A DNA stretch of 64,000 bases from Defluviitalea saccharophila (GCF_038396635.1 NZ_CP121687.1:1116001-1180000); one strand, 5' to 3'. Positions 27,948 to 36,014 are shown, counted from the stretch's first letter. The notes: generated from the letters alone by a model not told the origin. Translations and numbers: made by a program.

Positions 27948-27984
27948 GGAGTAAGCTATTTTGCTTTTCTTTATCGCTTTAAAA
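27935..27984. terminator. Terminator between the exporter genes and iorB
   Basis: A 10-bp stem (27938-27947 with 27971-27980) plus inner pairing around AGGAG/CTTTTC, with flanking A and T runs, between convergent genes. It starts within the exporter's stop region. Confidence 0.75.
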
Positions 27985-27990
27985 TATGCT

Positions 27991-28563
27991 TTATAATTCA
28001 TACCCCGTTAAAAATGCCTTTTTATTTAATTCAATGGTTTTTGGAGGGACAACTCTTTCGATGGCCTCTTCCCATTCATTTTTTTCTAAGCCCAAATTCT
28101 TTGCCAATATCCCAAGCAATACCGTATTCAGCACTCTTATATTTCCCAACTCTCTTGCTATTTTAAGCGCATCTACAACATAGGTTTGCTTGCAGGCCTG
28201 CTTAATTCTGTCCAGTGTATCACCAGGATACTCTGCAGCACCAGTAATAACCGGCATAGGATTGATTTCCTGATCATTGACAATCGCAATGCCATCTTCC
28301 TTTAAATAGTGAATCCATCGCAGGGCTTCTAATTTTTCAAAGGCCAGAAGAATATCTGCACAACCTTCTTCAACCAAGGGAGAATATACTTTTTCTCCGT
28401 ATCTTACATGGGTTACAACGCTTCCGCCTCTTTGAGCCATTCCATGAACTTCAGACATTTTCACATCATAGCCTTTGTTGATTGCAACGTCTCCAATGAC
28501 TCTGCTGGTTAATAAGGTGCCCTGTCCACCAACACCCACAATAAGTATATTTCTTGTCTTCAT
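27991..28563 (-). CDS. iorB: Indolepyruvate:ferredoxin oxidoreductase, beta subunit
   Basis: 190 residues of the gamma-type POR domain: ILIVGVGGQGTLLTSRVIGD at the N-terminus, a SEVHGMAQRGGSVVTHVR segment and a C-terminal VVPPKTIELNKKAF. With IorA it oxidatively decarboxylates aryl 2-oxoacids from aromatic amino acids to aryl-CoA and reduces ferredoxin. The ATG starts one nucleotide after the iorA stop, so the subunits are co-translated. Confidence 0.94.
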   Translation of the reverse strand: MKTRNILIVGVGGQGTLLTSRVIGDVAINKGYDVKMSEVHGMAQRGGSVVTHVRYGEKVYSPLVEEGCADILLAFEKLEALRWIHYLKEDGIAIVNDQEINPMPVITGAAEYPGDTLDRIKQACKQTYVVDALKIARELGNIRVLNTVLLGILAKNLGLEKNEWEEAIERVVPPKTIELNKKAFLTGYEL

Positions 28564-28564
28564 T

Positions 28565-30289
28565 TTATTCAGCCTCCCTTACGATTGCGCTGCTTCTGCA
28601 AACCCTTGTACAAAGGCCACATCCATTACACAGTGCATCATTGATAATGATTTTTCCATCCTGTTTTTCAATAGAAGGACATCCTAATCTTAAACATAAG
28701 CCGCACTGCACACAGGCATCAGAAATCTTATAGGCCAGTTCTTTTTTCTTCGATAAAAGTGCACAAGGTCTGCTGGCAATAATCACCGATGGTTCCTCTT
28801 TATTCGTTTCTTCCTTAAGAACCGTTTCTACTTCTTTTAAGTCAAAGGGATCTACCACACTTACGTTTTTAATGCCAATAGCTTTGGATAGTTCTACTAA
28901 ATTTAGTACAGGAGCCGGCTCCCCTTTAATGGTTCTTCCCGTAGCAGGATTGTCCTGGTGCCCTGTCATACCGGTCGTAGAGTTATCTAAAATAATGACT
29001 GTCGATATTCCCTTATTATAAACTATATCAATTAAACCCGTAATTCCTGAATGAATAAAGGTGGAATCTCCAATAATACCTACCCATTTTTTTGCAAATT
29101 CTTTTCCTCTTGCTTTCTCTATTCCATGGGCCATTCCAATACTTGCACCCATGCACACACAGGTATCTATGCCTCCCAAGGGCGGAAGTGCTCCTAACGT
29201 ATAACATCCAATATCCCCTGCCGCATGAAGCTTCAGCTTGTTGATAACATAATACATTCCTCTATGGGGACATCCAGGACATAATACAGGAGGACGTCCC
29301 GGTAAGGTTTCAGGAGTTCTAACCGTTAACTCGCGTTTAGCAATTGCTGACGCAATTTTTCTTACACTAAGTTCTCCTTGAACTGAAAATACCTCTTTTC
29401 CTATCGCTGGTATTCCCATACTTTTTACCTGTTCTTCTATAATGGGTTCCAATTCCTCTGCTATATAAAGGGTATCCACTGACTTAGCAAACTCTTTAAT
29501 GAGCTCTTTAGGAAGTGGATGTACCATTCCAAGCTTTAATACCGAAGCTTCTGGAAGGGCTTCTTTGACATATTGATAACTAATACCGCTTGTAATAACC
29601 CCTATTTTTTTATCTGCCCATTCTATTCTGTTGATATCCATTGTATTGGCAGCCTTTGCAAGTTCTTTCATTCTATTTTCAACTACTATATGCCTTTTAA
29701 TGGCCATACCCGGCATCATAACATTCTTTTGAATATTTTTTTCATAGGGCTTGCATTCTACTTCCTGTCTTTCACCCATTTCTACAACACTTTGAGCGTG
29801 AGAAACACGCGTTGTCATACGAACGAAAACCGGCGTATCGTATTGTTCACTAAGTTCCAGGGCAAGTTTCACATAATCCTTTGCTTCCTGGCTATCGGAA
29901 GGTTCAAGCATTGGAATATGAGCAGATCTGGCATAATAACGGCTGTCCTGTTCATTTTGAGAACTGTGCATTCCGGGGTCATCCGCAACGACAATAACTA
30001 AGCCGCCGTTGACGCCAGTATAAGACACAGTAAAAAGAGGGTCCGCTGCAACATTTAATCCAACATGTTTCATGGCAACCATAGCTCTGGCTCCTCCAAT
30101 GGAAGCCCCTATGGCTACTTCCATGGCTACTTTTTCATTGGGAGCCCATTCCGCATAGATCTCATCGTACTTAGCAACCAATTCGGTAATCTCTGTGCTG
30201 GGCGTACCCGGATAAGCCGTCGCTACCCTAACCCCTGCTTCATAGGCTCCTCTGGCAATTGCTTCATTTCCTAACATAAGCTTTTTCAT
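28565..30289 (-). CDS. iorA: Indolepyruvate:ferredoxin oxidoreductase, alpha subunit
   Basis: 574 residues: an N-terminal POR pyrimidine-binding domain (GNEAIARGAYEAGVRVATAYPGTPSTEI), a middle domain, a TPP-binding domain with a GDSTFIHSG...DNSTTGMTGHQDNP motif, and a C-terminal ferredoxin domain with two Cys clusters (CVQCGLCLRLGCP and CNGCGLCTRVC). The first of these has the unusual spacing common in IorA. The start at 30289 follows GGAGG 7 nt upstream; the open frame further upstream crosses the promoter. iorB follows directly. Confidence 0.95.
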   Translation of the reverse strand: MKKLMLGNEAIARGAYEAGVRVATAYPGTPSTEITELVAKYDEIYAEWAPNEKVAMEVAIGASIGGARAMVAMKHVGLNVAADPLFTVSYTGVNGGLVIVVADDPGMHSSQNEQDSRYYARSAHIPMLEPSDSQEAKDYVKLALELSEQYDTPVFVRMTTRVSHAQSVVEMGERQEVECKPYEKNIQKNVMMPGMAIKRHIVVENRMKELAKAANTMDINRIEWADKKIGVITSGISYQYVKEALPEASVLKLGMVHPLPKELIKEFAKSVDTLYIAEELEPIIEEQVKSMGIPAIGKEVFSVQGELSVRKIASAIAKRELTVRTPETLPGRPPVLCPGCPHRGMYYVINKLKLHAAGDIGCYTLGALPPLGGIDTCVCMGASIGMAHGIEKARGKEFAKKWVGIIGDSTFIHSGITGLIDIVYNKGISTVIILDNSTTGMTGHQDNPATGRTIKGEPAPVLNLVELSKAIGIKNVSVVDPFDLKEVETVLKEETNKEEPSVIIASRPCALLSKKKELAYKISDACVQCGLCLRLGCPSIEKQDGKIIINDALCNGCGLCTRVCRSSAIVREAE

Positions 30290-30395
30290 ATTATCCCTCC
30301 ATCTTTCTAGGCACTGTCTGATTTCCTCAGTATTTGAGTTATCCCAAAAATCGAAATATGTAATAACATTCTTAAATTTATAACGATTATATACA

Positions 30396-30424
30396 TTTAT
30401 ACACCAAAAAATAAAAATATTCAA
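30396..30424 (-). promoter_or_regulatory. Sigma-A promoter of iorAB
   Basis: On the minus strand TTGAAT at 30424-30419, 17 nt, TATAAA at 30401-30396. It leaves a leader of about 100 nt before iorA in which I see no riboswitch. The remaining 190 bp up to the divergent NlpC/P60 gene show no other clear signal. Confidence 0.7.
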
Positions 30425-30612
30425 TCTTAACTTTATCACTTTACATTAATATAATAGCACTCTCTTAAAGCTATTTCCATTTATAATTGATATATTTATT
30501 CCTTAAGACAAAATTTTCATGTAGATTGATATATTTTGGAATATTTTTGGTAATAATTAACCATAATACAAAAATGGGTAGATATCAAGAAAGTTGTTAT
30601 AGGAGGATACCA

Positions 30613-31362
30613 ATGAAAAAGTTTAATCACCTACGGCTAAAATATTTAGTTGGATTTCTGATAATACTGCTTTTAAATGGCTCGATCTTATATGCAGAGA
30701 TAAATGAATCTAATAAAGTTTCCAAAACTAATATTGTTTTATCTTCTACATGGGGTATAGTGAATCAAGATTGTATTAATATAAGACAATATCCTGATTC
30801 GAATGCAAAAATTCTAGGTACAGCCAATAAAAAGGATGTCCTTATTGTCACAGGCAAATATAAAAAGTGGTATCGAATCCGATATAAGAATAAATCTGCC
30901 TGGATTTATGCTCAGTATCTGGAAGGATACAATATCCCATTCATACGAGAAATCATTCCGATGACAAAAGAAGAAATCTTAAGAAGAGAAATTGTCCATT
31001 ATGCAAAGCAGTTTATCGGAACTCCCTATTGCTATGGTGGGACCGATTTAAGAAAAGGGGTGGACTGCTCCGGTTTTACCCGGGCGGTTATGCAAAACTT
31101 CGGCATTTCTATACATAGAACTTCCAGCGGTCAATTTCATAACGGAACCATCGTCAAAAAAGCAGATTTAAGCCCTGCCGACCTGGTATTCTTTGATACT
31201 TCCGGAAGAAATAACGGTAAAATATCTCATGTGGGGTTGTATATAGGCAACGATAAATTTATTCATGCGACCACCACAAAAGGCGTAAAGATAGATGATT
31301 TATCCCAAGGTTATTACAAAAGAACCTATGTATTGGCTGCATCAGTAATTGATGAAAAATAA
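30613..31362 (+). CDS. Secreted SH3b-NlpC/P60 peptidoglycan endopeptidase
   Basis: 249 residues: a signal peptide or anchor (about 10-30, YLVGFLIILLLNGSILYAE), one bacterial SH3 domain (about 50-110, GIVNQDCINIRQYPDSNAKILG), and an NlpC/P60 domain (about 130-245). The catalytic residues are the Cys in VDCSGF, the His in SHVGLY and a third polar His in FIHAT. These enzymes cut gamma-D-Glu-meso-Dpm or similar stem-peptide bonds in the cell wall. AGGAGG 6 nt upstream sets the start. It stands just before the putative spore-surface locus; a role in spore wall remodelling is inference. Confidence 0.9.
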   Translation: MKKFNHLRLKYLVGFLIILLLNGSILYAEINESNKVSKTNIVLSSTWGIVNQDCINIRQYPDSNAKILGTANKKDVLIVTGKYKKWYRIRYKNKSAWIYAQYLEGYNIPFIREIIPMTKEEILRREIVHYAKQFIGTPYCYGGTDLRKGVDCSGFTRAVMQNFGISIHRTSSGQFHNGTIVKKADLSPADLVFFDTSGRNNGKISHVGLYIGNDKFIHATTTKGVKIDDLSQGYYKRTYVLAASVIDEK

Positions 31363-31370
31363 TCTTTTTA

Positions 31371-31420
31371 AAAAGCACCTTAAACATTAGTAAGAAGCTA
31401 ATGTTTAAGGTGCTTTTTTT
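31371..31420 (+). terminator. Strong terminator after the NlpC/P60 gene
   Basis: A perfect 20-bp stem (31371-31390 with 31398-31417), 7-nt loop, then a T-run. Confidence 0.92.
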
Positions 31421-31460
31421 ATGGCTATAACAAAAAATATTAATATTCGACAGTATTCTT

Positions 31461-31489
31461 AACATCTTTAGAAATGAATTCATATACTA
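31461..31489 (+). promoter_or_regulatory. Sigma-K-like promoter of the three-gene paralog operon
   Basis: AACA at 31461-31464, 16 nt, CATATACTA at 31481-31489. This fits the sigma-K pattern (AC at -35, CATAnnnTA at -10). It lies about 25 bp before the ribosome binding site of the first gene. Confidence 0.65.
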
Positions 31490-31527
31490 TATTACAAAAT
31501 ATTTGTCCATAGAAAGGAGGATAATAG

Positions 31528-32036
31528 ATGTCTCAACTTTTACAATGTATTTTTGGAAAACTCCTCGATTTTGCTTTTGATGTATTAAGACCCAATGTTA
31601 CAAACAGTGACAGTCCCAGAGTTCCCATCCGATTTACATCTTCAAGTGAGGAAAAATACTATCCAGTATTACGGTGGACGTTCATGAAAAAAATACAGCA
31701 GTTTGGTTATTTGGAACAATAGGTTTTTTGGTAAATACAGTTATTTTCCCTGGCTCCCTCACATTTAATATTTGGAGAGGAAAACCGTATAAAGGTCAAC
31801 TCATTTTTAGTACTACCGACACAGCTCAAGGAGGAAGAGAGACCAGCATTGGCTTTGACCCTACTTTTCGTAATACCAGCTTTACAGCTACTGACTTCTT
31901 TAAAAATAAGCATTGTAATAAAGTCACGTACTATCTTACAGTTACTTCACAATTAACTTCTGATCCCGAAGATCCGATTGATGTTAGACTCATTGGTCCT
32001 ATCACATTTCTTGCCGGTACGATCCAAAATAAATAA
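31528..32036 (+). pseudogene. Family A paralog 1 (putative spore-surface protein), frameshifted
   Basis: First of three tandem paralogs. Translation from the ATG at 31528 (AAAGGAGG upstream) matches paralogs 2 and 3 up to about residue 48 (SPRVPIRFTSSS...EEKYYPVL). It then leaves the frame and stops at 31722. The remainder of the family match (DVHEKNTAVWLFGTIGF ... VRLIGPITFLAGTIQ) continues in another frame from about 31674 to 32036. Restoring a single base near 31669-31674 gives an alignment without gaps at this point: 13 residues between the conserved K and AVWL in both copies 1 and 2. So it is a one-base deletion, in the genome or in the assembly. No slippery sequence is present. Function unknown. 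Confidence 0.75.
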
Positions 32037-32071
32037 CTCTTATATAATTCTTTATCGAAAGGAGGATGCAT

Positions 32072-32548
32072 ATGTCACTACAATTCGATTTTGATAAACT
32101 CAGAAATTTTGCATACGATACCCTAAAACCAAATATTTCAGACAGTACGGATTCAAGAGTTCCTATTCACCTTACAAGTACAACAGGAGAAAAGCTTTTA
32201 TCCACTATTACACTTCCTCTTGAAAATCAAAAAGCTGCAGTATGGTTAAGTGCTACCATTGGATTTAGAGTAAATTCCCCTGTTCCCTCTCAACCTCCGT
32301 CTGCAATGCGTTTTAGGATATGGAGAGGGCAACCTGATACGGGTACCCTGGTTTATAGCACCACGGACAGTGGTCAAGGGGGGGACTCCTTTGGCTCTGT
32401 TTCTCGCACAACCAATCTCAATCATATAGATATTATAAAAACCCCTTGTAAATCTGTAACCTATACTTTAACCGTAGAAGCCTTTGATATCGTAAGCATA
32501 AGCATTATTGGACCCATCACATTTACAGCTGCAGAAATTGAGCTGTAA
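32072..32548 (+). CDS. Family A paralog 2, putative spore-surface beta-sandwich protein
   Basis: 158 residues with no recognised named domain. The N-terminus is FDFDKLRNFAYDTLKPNISDS; then come alternating hydrophobic strands, a conserved AVWLSATIGF, a FRIWRGQPDTGTLVYSTTD-type segment with GQGG, and a VTYTLTVEA...IIGPITFTAAEI end. Strand pattern and size are reminiscent of small jelly-roll (C1q-like) exosporium proteins of Bacillus, but this is only resemblance. GGAGG lies 6 nt before the ATG at 32072. No signal peptide or Cys cluster. It follows paralog 1 by 35 bp and is probably transcribed from the same sigma-K-like promoter. Confidence 0.7.
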   Translation: MSLQFDFDKLRNFAYDTLKPNISDSTDSRVPIHLTSTTGEKLLSTITLPLENQKAAVWLSATIGFRVNSPVPSQPPSAMRFRIWRGQPDTGTLVYSTTDSGQGGDSFGSVSRTTNLNHIDIIKTPCKSVTYTLTVEAFDIVSISIIGPITFTAAEIEL

Positions 32549-32583
32549 TGGACATTTAAAATCCCTAGAAAGGAGGTTAAAAG

Positions 32584-33051
32584 ATGTTTAACACTTTTAT
32601 AATTCAATTCGATAAGTTAATCCATTTCGTATTTGATAAATTAAATCCCAATATCAGTAATAGCACAGATCCAAGAGTTCCAATAGTACTGGCACCGGAT
32701 AGTGGTCCAAAGCTTTTATCTGCTATAGAAGTACCTATAGAAAAAAAAGAATCCATTGTTTGGTTAAGTGCTACCATAGGGACTTTCGTAGAAGATTCAA
32801 TTAATCCTTCCAGACTCATTTTTACCATTCTGCGAGGAAATCCAAATACTGGAAATATTGTATTCAGTACTGCTGATTCCGGTCAGGGAGGTCCTACCTA
32901 TCGAACATCTACTTTCACCCATGTGGATCAAATTAAAAATTACCCTTCTTCCAAAGTCACCTATTACCTCACAGTTCAAGCCGTTGATAATAGTTCAAAT
33001 ATAAATATCGTAGGTCCTATAAGCTTTAACGGAGCCACAATAAAAAAATAA
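32584..33051 (+). CDS. Family A paralog 3, putative spore-surface beta-sandwich protein
   Basis: 155 residues, clearly homologous to paralog 2: FDKLIHFVFDKLNPNISNSTD, RVPIVL, SIVWLSATIG, a LRGNPNTGNIVFSTADSGQGG region (given by its outline), VTYYLTVQAVD and INIVGPISFNGATI. Shared differences between copies are spread along the whole length, so the duplications are not recent. AAAGGAGG precedes the ATG. It is the last gene before a bidirectional terminator. Function unknown; the context suggests a spore coat or exosporium component. Confidence 0.7.
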   Translation: MFNTFIIQFDKLIHFVFDKLNPNISNSTDPRVPIVLAPDSGPKLLSAIEVPIEKKESIVWLSATIGTFVEDSINPSRLIFTILRGNPNTGNIVFSTADSGQGGPTYRTSTFTHVDQIKNYPSSKVTYYLTVQAVDNSSNINIVGPISFNGATIKK

Positions 33052-33079
33052 GCGGGAGCTTTCCCGCTTATTTTTTTAT
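33042..33079. terminator. Bidirectional terminator after the family A operon
   Basis: A 10-bp stem (33048-33057 with 33062-33071) with an A7 run before and T7 run after. It serves the + strand family A genes and the - strand family B gene. Confidence 0.88.
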
Positions 33080-33102
33080 TAGATGATGTGTACTTCAAAA
33101 AT

Positions 33103-33660
33103 TTATTCCGGATCTATACAAGAGAATACATTAAGAGGTATGCCTTCAGTAGGATCTCCCCCTACTAAATAAGCACGAACTGCAACTCTTGTTCCTTCCT
33201 CTGGCGTAACAAGTACCGGATAGGTAAAGTTCGTTTGATAGTCCACAACATTGCCTTCAGAATCTGGATTCGCTGCTACTAATGTGTTTAATACGTTAAA
33301 GGTTATGCCATCATATGTTCCAATCTCAACAATAATACCTTGAGGGGGATCGTCTGGACTAATAAAGTATGCGTGAATACCGGTAATCCTTACTGGTTGA
33401 CCATCGGCATATTCTACAAATCCATTGGAAGCGAATTCGCCTGCAGCAGTACAATTCGGAATAGCATCGAAAAGATCTTCCAGAAGCATATAGATGTCTC
33501 CTTCTGGCGAAAGAGTAGTATTGATGCTACATAGTAAGTCAATAATAGATTGGTCATTGCATTGTTCTGGATCGCCTAAAGCTTCCATGACTGCTTGCAG
33601 CCATCCCTTTAAGCCTTCACCGCAATCTCCCGTACAGAATCTTAATGGATTTTTTTTCAT
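33103..33660 (-). CDS. Family B paralog 1, putative spore-surface protein
   Basis: 185 residues, unknown family. The N-terminal part is helical with Cys residues (RFCTGDCGEGLKGWLQAVMEAL, LLCSINTT); the C-terminal half is strand-rich (ITGIHAYFISPDDPPQGIIVEIGTYDG, YQTNFTYPVLVTPEEG, AVRAYLVGG). It aligns along its C-terminal half with the gene at 34333-34842: KIHA/GIHA, YxTxFxxPxLV, VEV/VAV and a late Cys. No signal peptide. It is acidic overall. A clear sigma-K-like promoter lies upstream and GGAGGA precedes the ATG. Confidence 0.68.
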   Translation of the reverse strand: MKKNPLRFCTGDCGEGLKGWLQAVMEALGDPEQCNDQSIIDLLCSINTTLSPEGDIYMLLEDLFDAIPNCTAAGEFASNGFVEYADGQPVRITGIHAYFISPDDPPQGIIVEIGTYDGITFNVLNTLVAANPDSEGNVVDYQTNFTYPVLVTPEEGTRVAVRAYLVGGDPTEGIPLNVFSCIDPE

Positions 33661-33716
33661 TAAATCTCCTCCTTTTTAAAATTATAAATATTGTGTTAGA
33701 CAATTTCTACTTACTA

Positions 33717-33746
33717 TAGTCTATGAAAGCATTCCATTAGAAGTGC
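33717..33746 (-). promoter_or_regulatory. Sigma-K-like promoter of family B paralog 1
   Basis: On the minus strand GCAC at 33746-33743, 17 nt, CATAGACTA at 33725-33717, about 40 bp before the ribosome binding site. Confidence 0.65.
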
Positions 33747-33854
33747 CTTATTAGTACATTTTTCAGCAAATCTCCAGTAATGACTACATATTTTTTGATG
33801 ATCTCTCTTGATGTTTCGTGCTTATCTTATATACTTTTTTATCTTTGGATTCCG

Positions 33855-34180
33855 TTAATGCTTTTTATTGCTTTTCATCTCCTTTAAATCCATTTTTAAT
33901 TGGTTAAATAATTTTTCTGCCATATTCATTTTTTGAAGGATTGTAATAAATTCATCGAGAAGCCTTTGTAGCTCTGATATGTCTTGCACTACCTCTTCTT
34001 CTAATTCTTCTGGTTCTTTTGTAAATTTTTCTTCCTCTTCTTGCAGCCGCAGGTCTTTTTTTTTACTTCTTTTGGCTCCAGTAAAGTCTTTTCGGCTTTC
34101 TTTCGAAGAGCTTGCTCAATAAAGTCTTCTTTTCTTCTAGACAATTGATAGGAGCCTTTTGGGGATTTTTCTATTTTCAA
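33855..34180 (-). CDS. Small coiled-coil protein needing a -1 frameshift (108 aa)
   Basis: A gene easily missed because no single frame covers it. From a TTG at 34180 (AAGGGAG 8 nt upstream) frame 0 gives 42 residues (KIEKSPKGSYQLSRRKEDF... to ...KEVKKK). It then reaches A9-G at 34064-34055, which is read GTA AAA AAA AAG. Continuing in frame 0 stops after 17 more Lys-rich residues. A -1 shift at A AAA AAG instead joins a 66-codon frame ending at 33855 that is strongly helical and acidic (DLRLQEEEEKF..., ISELQRLLDEFITILQKM). A TGGAG lies 12 nt before the A-run, similar to the SD stimulator at dnaX. It could be programmed frameshifting, RNA polymerase slippage, a mutation or a homopolymer error. 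Own sigma-K-like promoter. Confidence 0.65.
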
Positions 34181-34215
34181 AGTACCATCTCCCTTCTATA
34201 CTTTTTTAGCTACTA

Positions 34216-34245
34216 CATACTATGCACTTTGTCCTTTTGAAGTTC
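34216..34245 (-). promoter_or_regulatory. Sigma-K-like promoter of the small coiled-coil gene
   Basis: On the minus strand GAAC at 34245-34242, 17 nt, CATAGTATG at 34224-34216, about 20 bp before the ribosome binding site. Confidence 0.6.
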
Positions 34246-34274
34246 TATTTTTCGACAACTTTTTTATCTTTTTA

Positions 34275-34310
34275 CAAAAGAAAAAGAATAGTCCGTGGGC
34301 TATTCTTTCA
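34275..34310 (-). terminator. Terminator after family B paralog 2
   Basis: An approximately 12-bp stem (AAAGAATAGTCC with GGGCTATTCTTT) and a T-rich stretch on the minus strand follow the stop codon by about 20 bp. Confidence 0.75.
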
Positions 34311-34332
34311 AAAGATATTTTTAATTAAGGTA

Positions 34333-34842
34333 TTAGTCAATACAATCTTTCTTACAATATACAACAGTTAAAGTACCATATCTGCTCGTTGGAACAAATA
34401 CTCCTCCGGTTGTTGTATAGAAAGCAAGTTCTACTTCTACAGGGCCTTTTACCAACAATGGATGAACAAAGGTTGTTTCGTATCTTTCAACTCCAAGGGT
34501 GATAAGATCATCTCCAAAGCCATCTTGGAAAACAATATTGCCTTCTCTATCTCTAACTGTAATAACTGCAAAATCAACAGGCGGTTCTACTGTGTCTGCA
34601 AATTCAAAAAATGCTGCATGGATTTTTGTAAGTAATACTTTATCTTCTTCAATATCCAATGTAAGCGTAGGCGTTGCAGTGTCTATACTATTCACTGATT
34701 GGGAAACAGAAACGCAAGTTCCTTTTATTTTACTGAGTTTGCACAATAGTCCGCAGCAGCAGTTCTTTAATACCTCTCTTATTGCTTCTAATTGTTGTGG
34801 GATATTTTTTTCTTTGCCCTTATTGCAGCCACCATCTCTCAT
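34333..34842 (-). CDS. Family B paralog 2, putative spore-surface protein
   Basis: 169 residues. The N-terminal third is basic and Cys-rich (NCCCGLLCKLSKIKGTC), followed by a strand-rich domain (LLTKIHAAFFEFADTV, FAVITVRDREGN, YETTFVHPLLVKGP, VEVELAFYTT) and a Cys-containing tail (VVYCKKDC). The strand-rich part aligns with the gene at 33103-33660. The CCC cluster suggests disulfide or metal cross-linking, common in spore coat proteins. No signal peptide. A sigma-K-like promoter lies about 45 bp upstream and GGAGGA precedes the ATG. Confidence 0.68.
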   Translation of the reverse strand: MRDGGCNKGKEKNIPQQLEAIREVLKNCCCGLLCKLSKIKGTCVSVSQSVNSIDTATPTLTLDIEEDKVLLTKIHAAFFEFADTVEPPVDFAVITVRDREGNIVFQDGFGDDLITLGVERYETTFVHPLLVKGPVEVELAFYTTTGGVFVPTSRYGTLTVVYCKKDCID

Positions 34843-34885
34843 ATAAATCCTCCTTTTAAATAAATTTTAGAGTTTTGCTTCACTA

Positions 34886-34914
34886 TATCTTATGAAATAG
34901 TTTTTAAGAAAGTT
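34886..34914 (-). promoter_or_regulatory. Sigma-K-like promoter of family B paralog 2
   Basis: On the minus strand AAC at 34914-34912, 17 nt, CATAAGATA at 34894-34886. It is a full match to CATAnnnTA. Confidence 0.65.
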
Positions 34915-34936
34915 ACAAAATCCGATATTCTTCAAT

Positions 34937-34970
34937 AAAAGTTCTCCTGTTTCTGCAGGAGAACTTTTTT
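34937..34970 (-). terminator. Terminator after family C paralog 1
   Basis: An 11-bp stem (34939-34949 with 34956-34966), with T-rich flanks in both directions. It lies about 14 bp beyond the stop of the gene at 34984. Confidence 0.85.
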
Positions 34971-34983
34971 GAACAAAGGATTC

Positions 34984-35814
34984 TTACTCTTCGTCTTCAT
35001 CACAAGCCTTACGTACTGGAACGTCGTCTATACATCCAAGATCTTCTTTTTGTGGAGGATTGAAAATTTCAAATGGGAAATCCATACTTTCAAATACGTC
35101 ACATGGATTAAGCGGAGAAACCTCTGCACATTCGTTTGGTTTGCAGAAACCTTTAGATTCAACCAGTAAGTTTACTAATCGGAATAACTTAATAATGGAG
35201 AATAATCCTATGGTAAGATTAATATCGTTCAATGCACCCTCAATACAGTCGCATCCTAAGGAGTTTACACAGCCATTCAAGTTAGAATCCAATAATACTG
35301 CTTTTGATTCAACCAATACATATGGTGCTTCCTCTAATACATGGGATTCTGGTTGGAATAAATTGCTTGCAATGGTAATTTCAGAACCTTCGCTTCCAAA
35401 GAGTAATACTGCTTTCTTGAATGTTGTTCCTGCTTCGATAAATTCTCTTTCAACAGTATCGTATCTTAGTATAATTGGGCATCCTTCTGAATTTAAGAAT
35501 GCAAGTTTGAATTTGAAGATGTACTTCACATGTACATTATAATATTTTGGTCTGAAAGCATCCTGCTTTCTGTCGGTTTCGATTTTATATAGTTTGAAAT
35601 CTTTAACTACAATATCTGTAGCTCCTGAAGGTACATTAATAGGTGATCCTTTTCCTGCAGCAATTACTTGCCCGCTTTCAGTTGTAATTGTCTGGCATTC
35701 CATTGAAAAAGGTCTTTCCAGCATTTCAGGTGTCAGGCAATCTTGTTGTCTACATTGGTCGTATACTTTTAATGCTATAATACACTCATCTTTTACTCTG
35801 CTATATGCAGCCAT
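34984..35814 (-). CDS. Family C paralog 1, Cys-rich putative spore coat protein
   Basis: 276 residues, no recognised domain. The N-terminus (KVYDQCRQQDCLTPEML) carries paired Cys. The middle is strand-rich (INVPSGATDIVVKDFKLYKI, YYNVHVKYIFKFKLAF), weakly recalling the SPOCS/DUF3794 pattern of spore coat morphogenetic proteins. The C-terminus has KGFCKPNECAEVSPLNPC and an acidic tail (ACDEDEE). It aligns with the gene at 36015-36956 over the region IGLxxxIKxxxxVxxxxxxKGxCxPxxC. There is no signal peptide, in keeping with assembly from the mother cell. A sigma-K-like promoter is upstream. Confidence 0.7.
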   Translation of the reverse strand: MAAYSRVKDECIIALKVYDQCRQQDCLTPEMLERPFSMECQTITTESGQVIAAGKGSPINVPSGATDIVVKDFKLYKIETDRKQDAFRPKYYNVHVKYIFKFKLAFLNSEGCPIILRYDTVEREFIEAGTTFKKAVLLFGSEGSEITIASNLFQPESHVLEEAPYVLVESKAVLLDSNLNGCVNSLGCDCIEGALNDINLTIGLFSIIKLFRLVNLLVESKGFCKPNECAEVSPLNPCDVFESMDFPFEIFNPPQKEDLGCIDDVPVRKACDEDEE

Positions 35815-35875
35815 ACTATTTCCCCCTTTAATTAGGTTTTAGGATAAGGACTAAGTTTATGGTTTCTCTCACTAC

Positions 35876-35904
35876 CATAATATGTGATGTTAAAAATTGT
35901 GTTC
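35876..35904 (-). promoter_or_regulatory. Sigma-K-like promoter of family C paralog 1
   Basis: On the minus strand GAAC at 35904-35901, 16 nt, CATATTATG at 35884-35876. Confidence 0.6.
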
Positions 35905-35980
35905 CATTATGTAAGGAAAATTTAATTCAGCAAGGAAACGACTACATCGTAAGTAAGACGAACTTTCATATTTTAAGAGC

Positions 35981-36009
35981 AAAACGCCTCCGGCTAGGAG
36001 GCGCTTTTT
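35981..36009 (-). terminator. Terminator after family C paralog 2
   Basis: A 7-bp GC-rich stem (35985-35991 with 35997-36003) flanked by AAAA and TTTTT directly follows the stop codon at 36015. Confidence 0.8.
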
Positions 36010-36014
36010 GAACC

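Noticed and set aside
30560-30575. CCATAATACA upstream of the NlpC/P60 gene as a sigma-K promoter
   Set aside because: The -10 lacks the final T(A/G) and there is no AC at the right distance.
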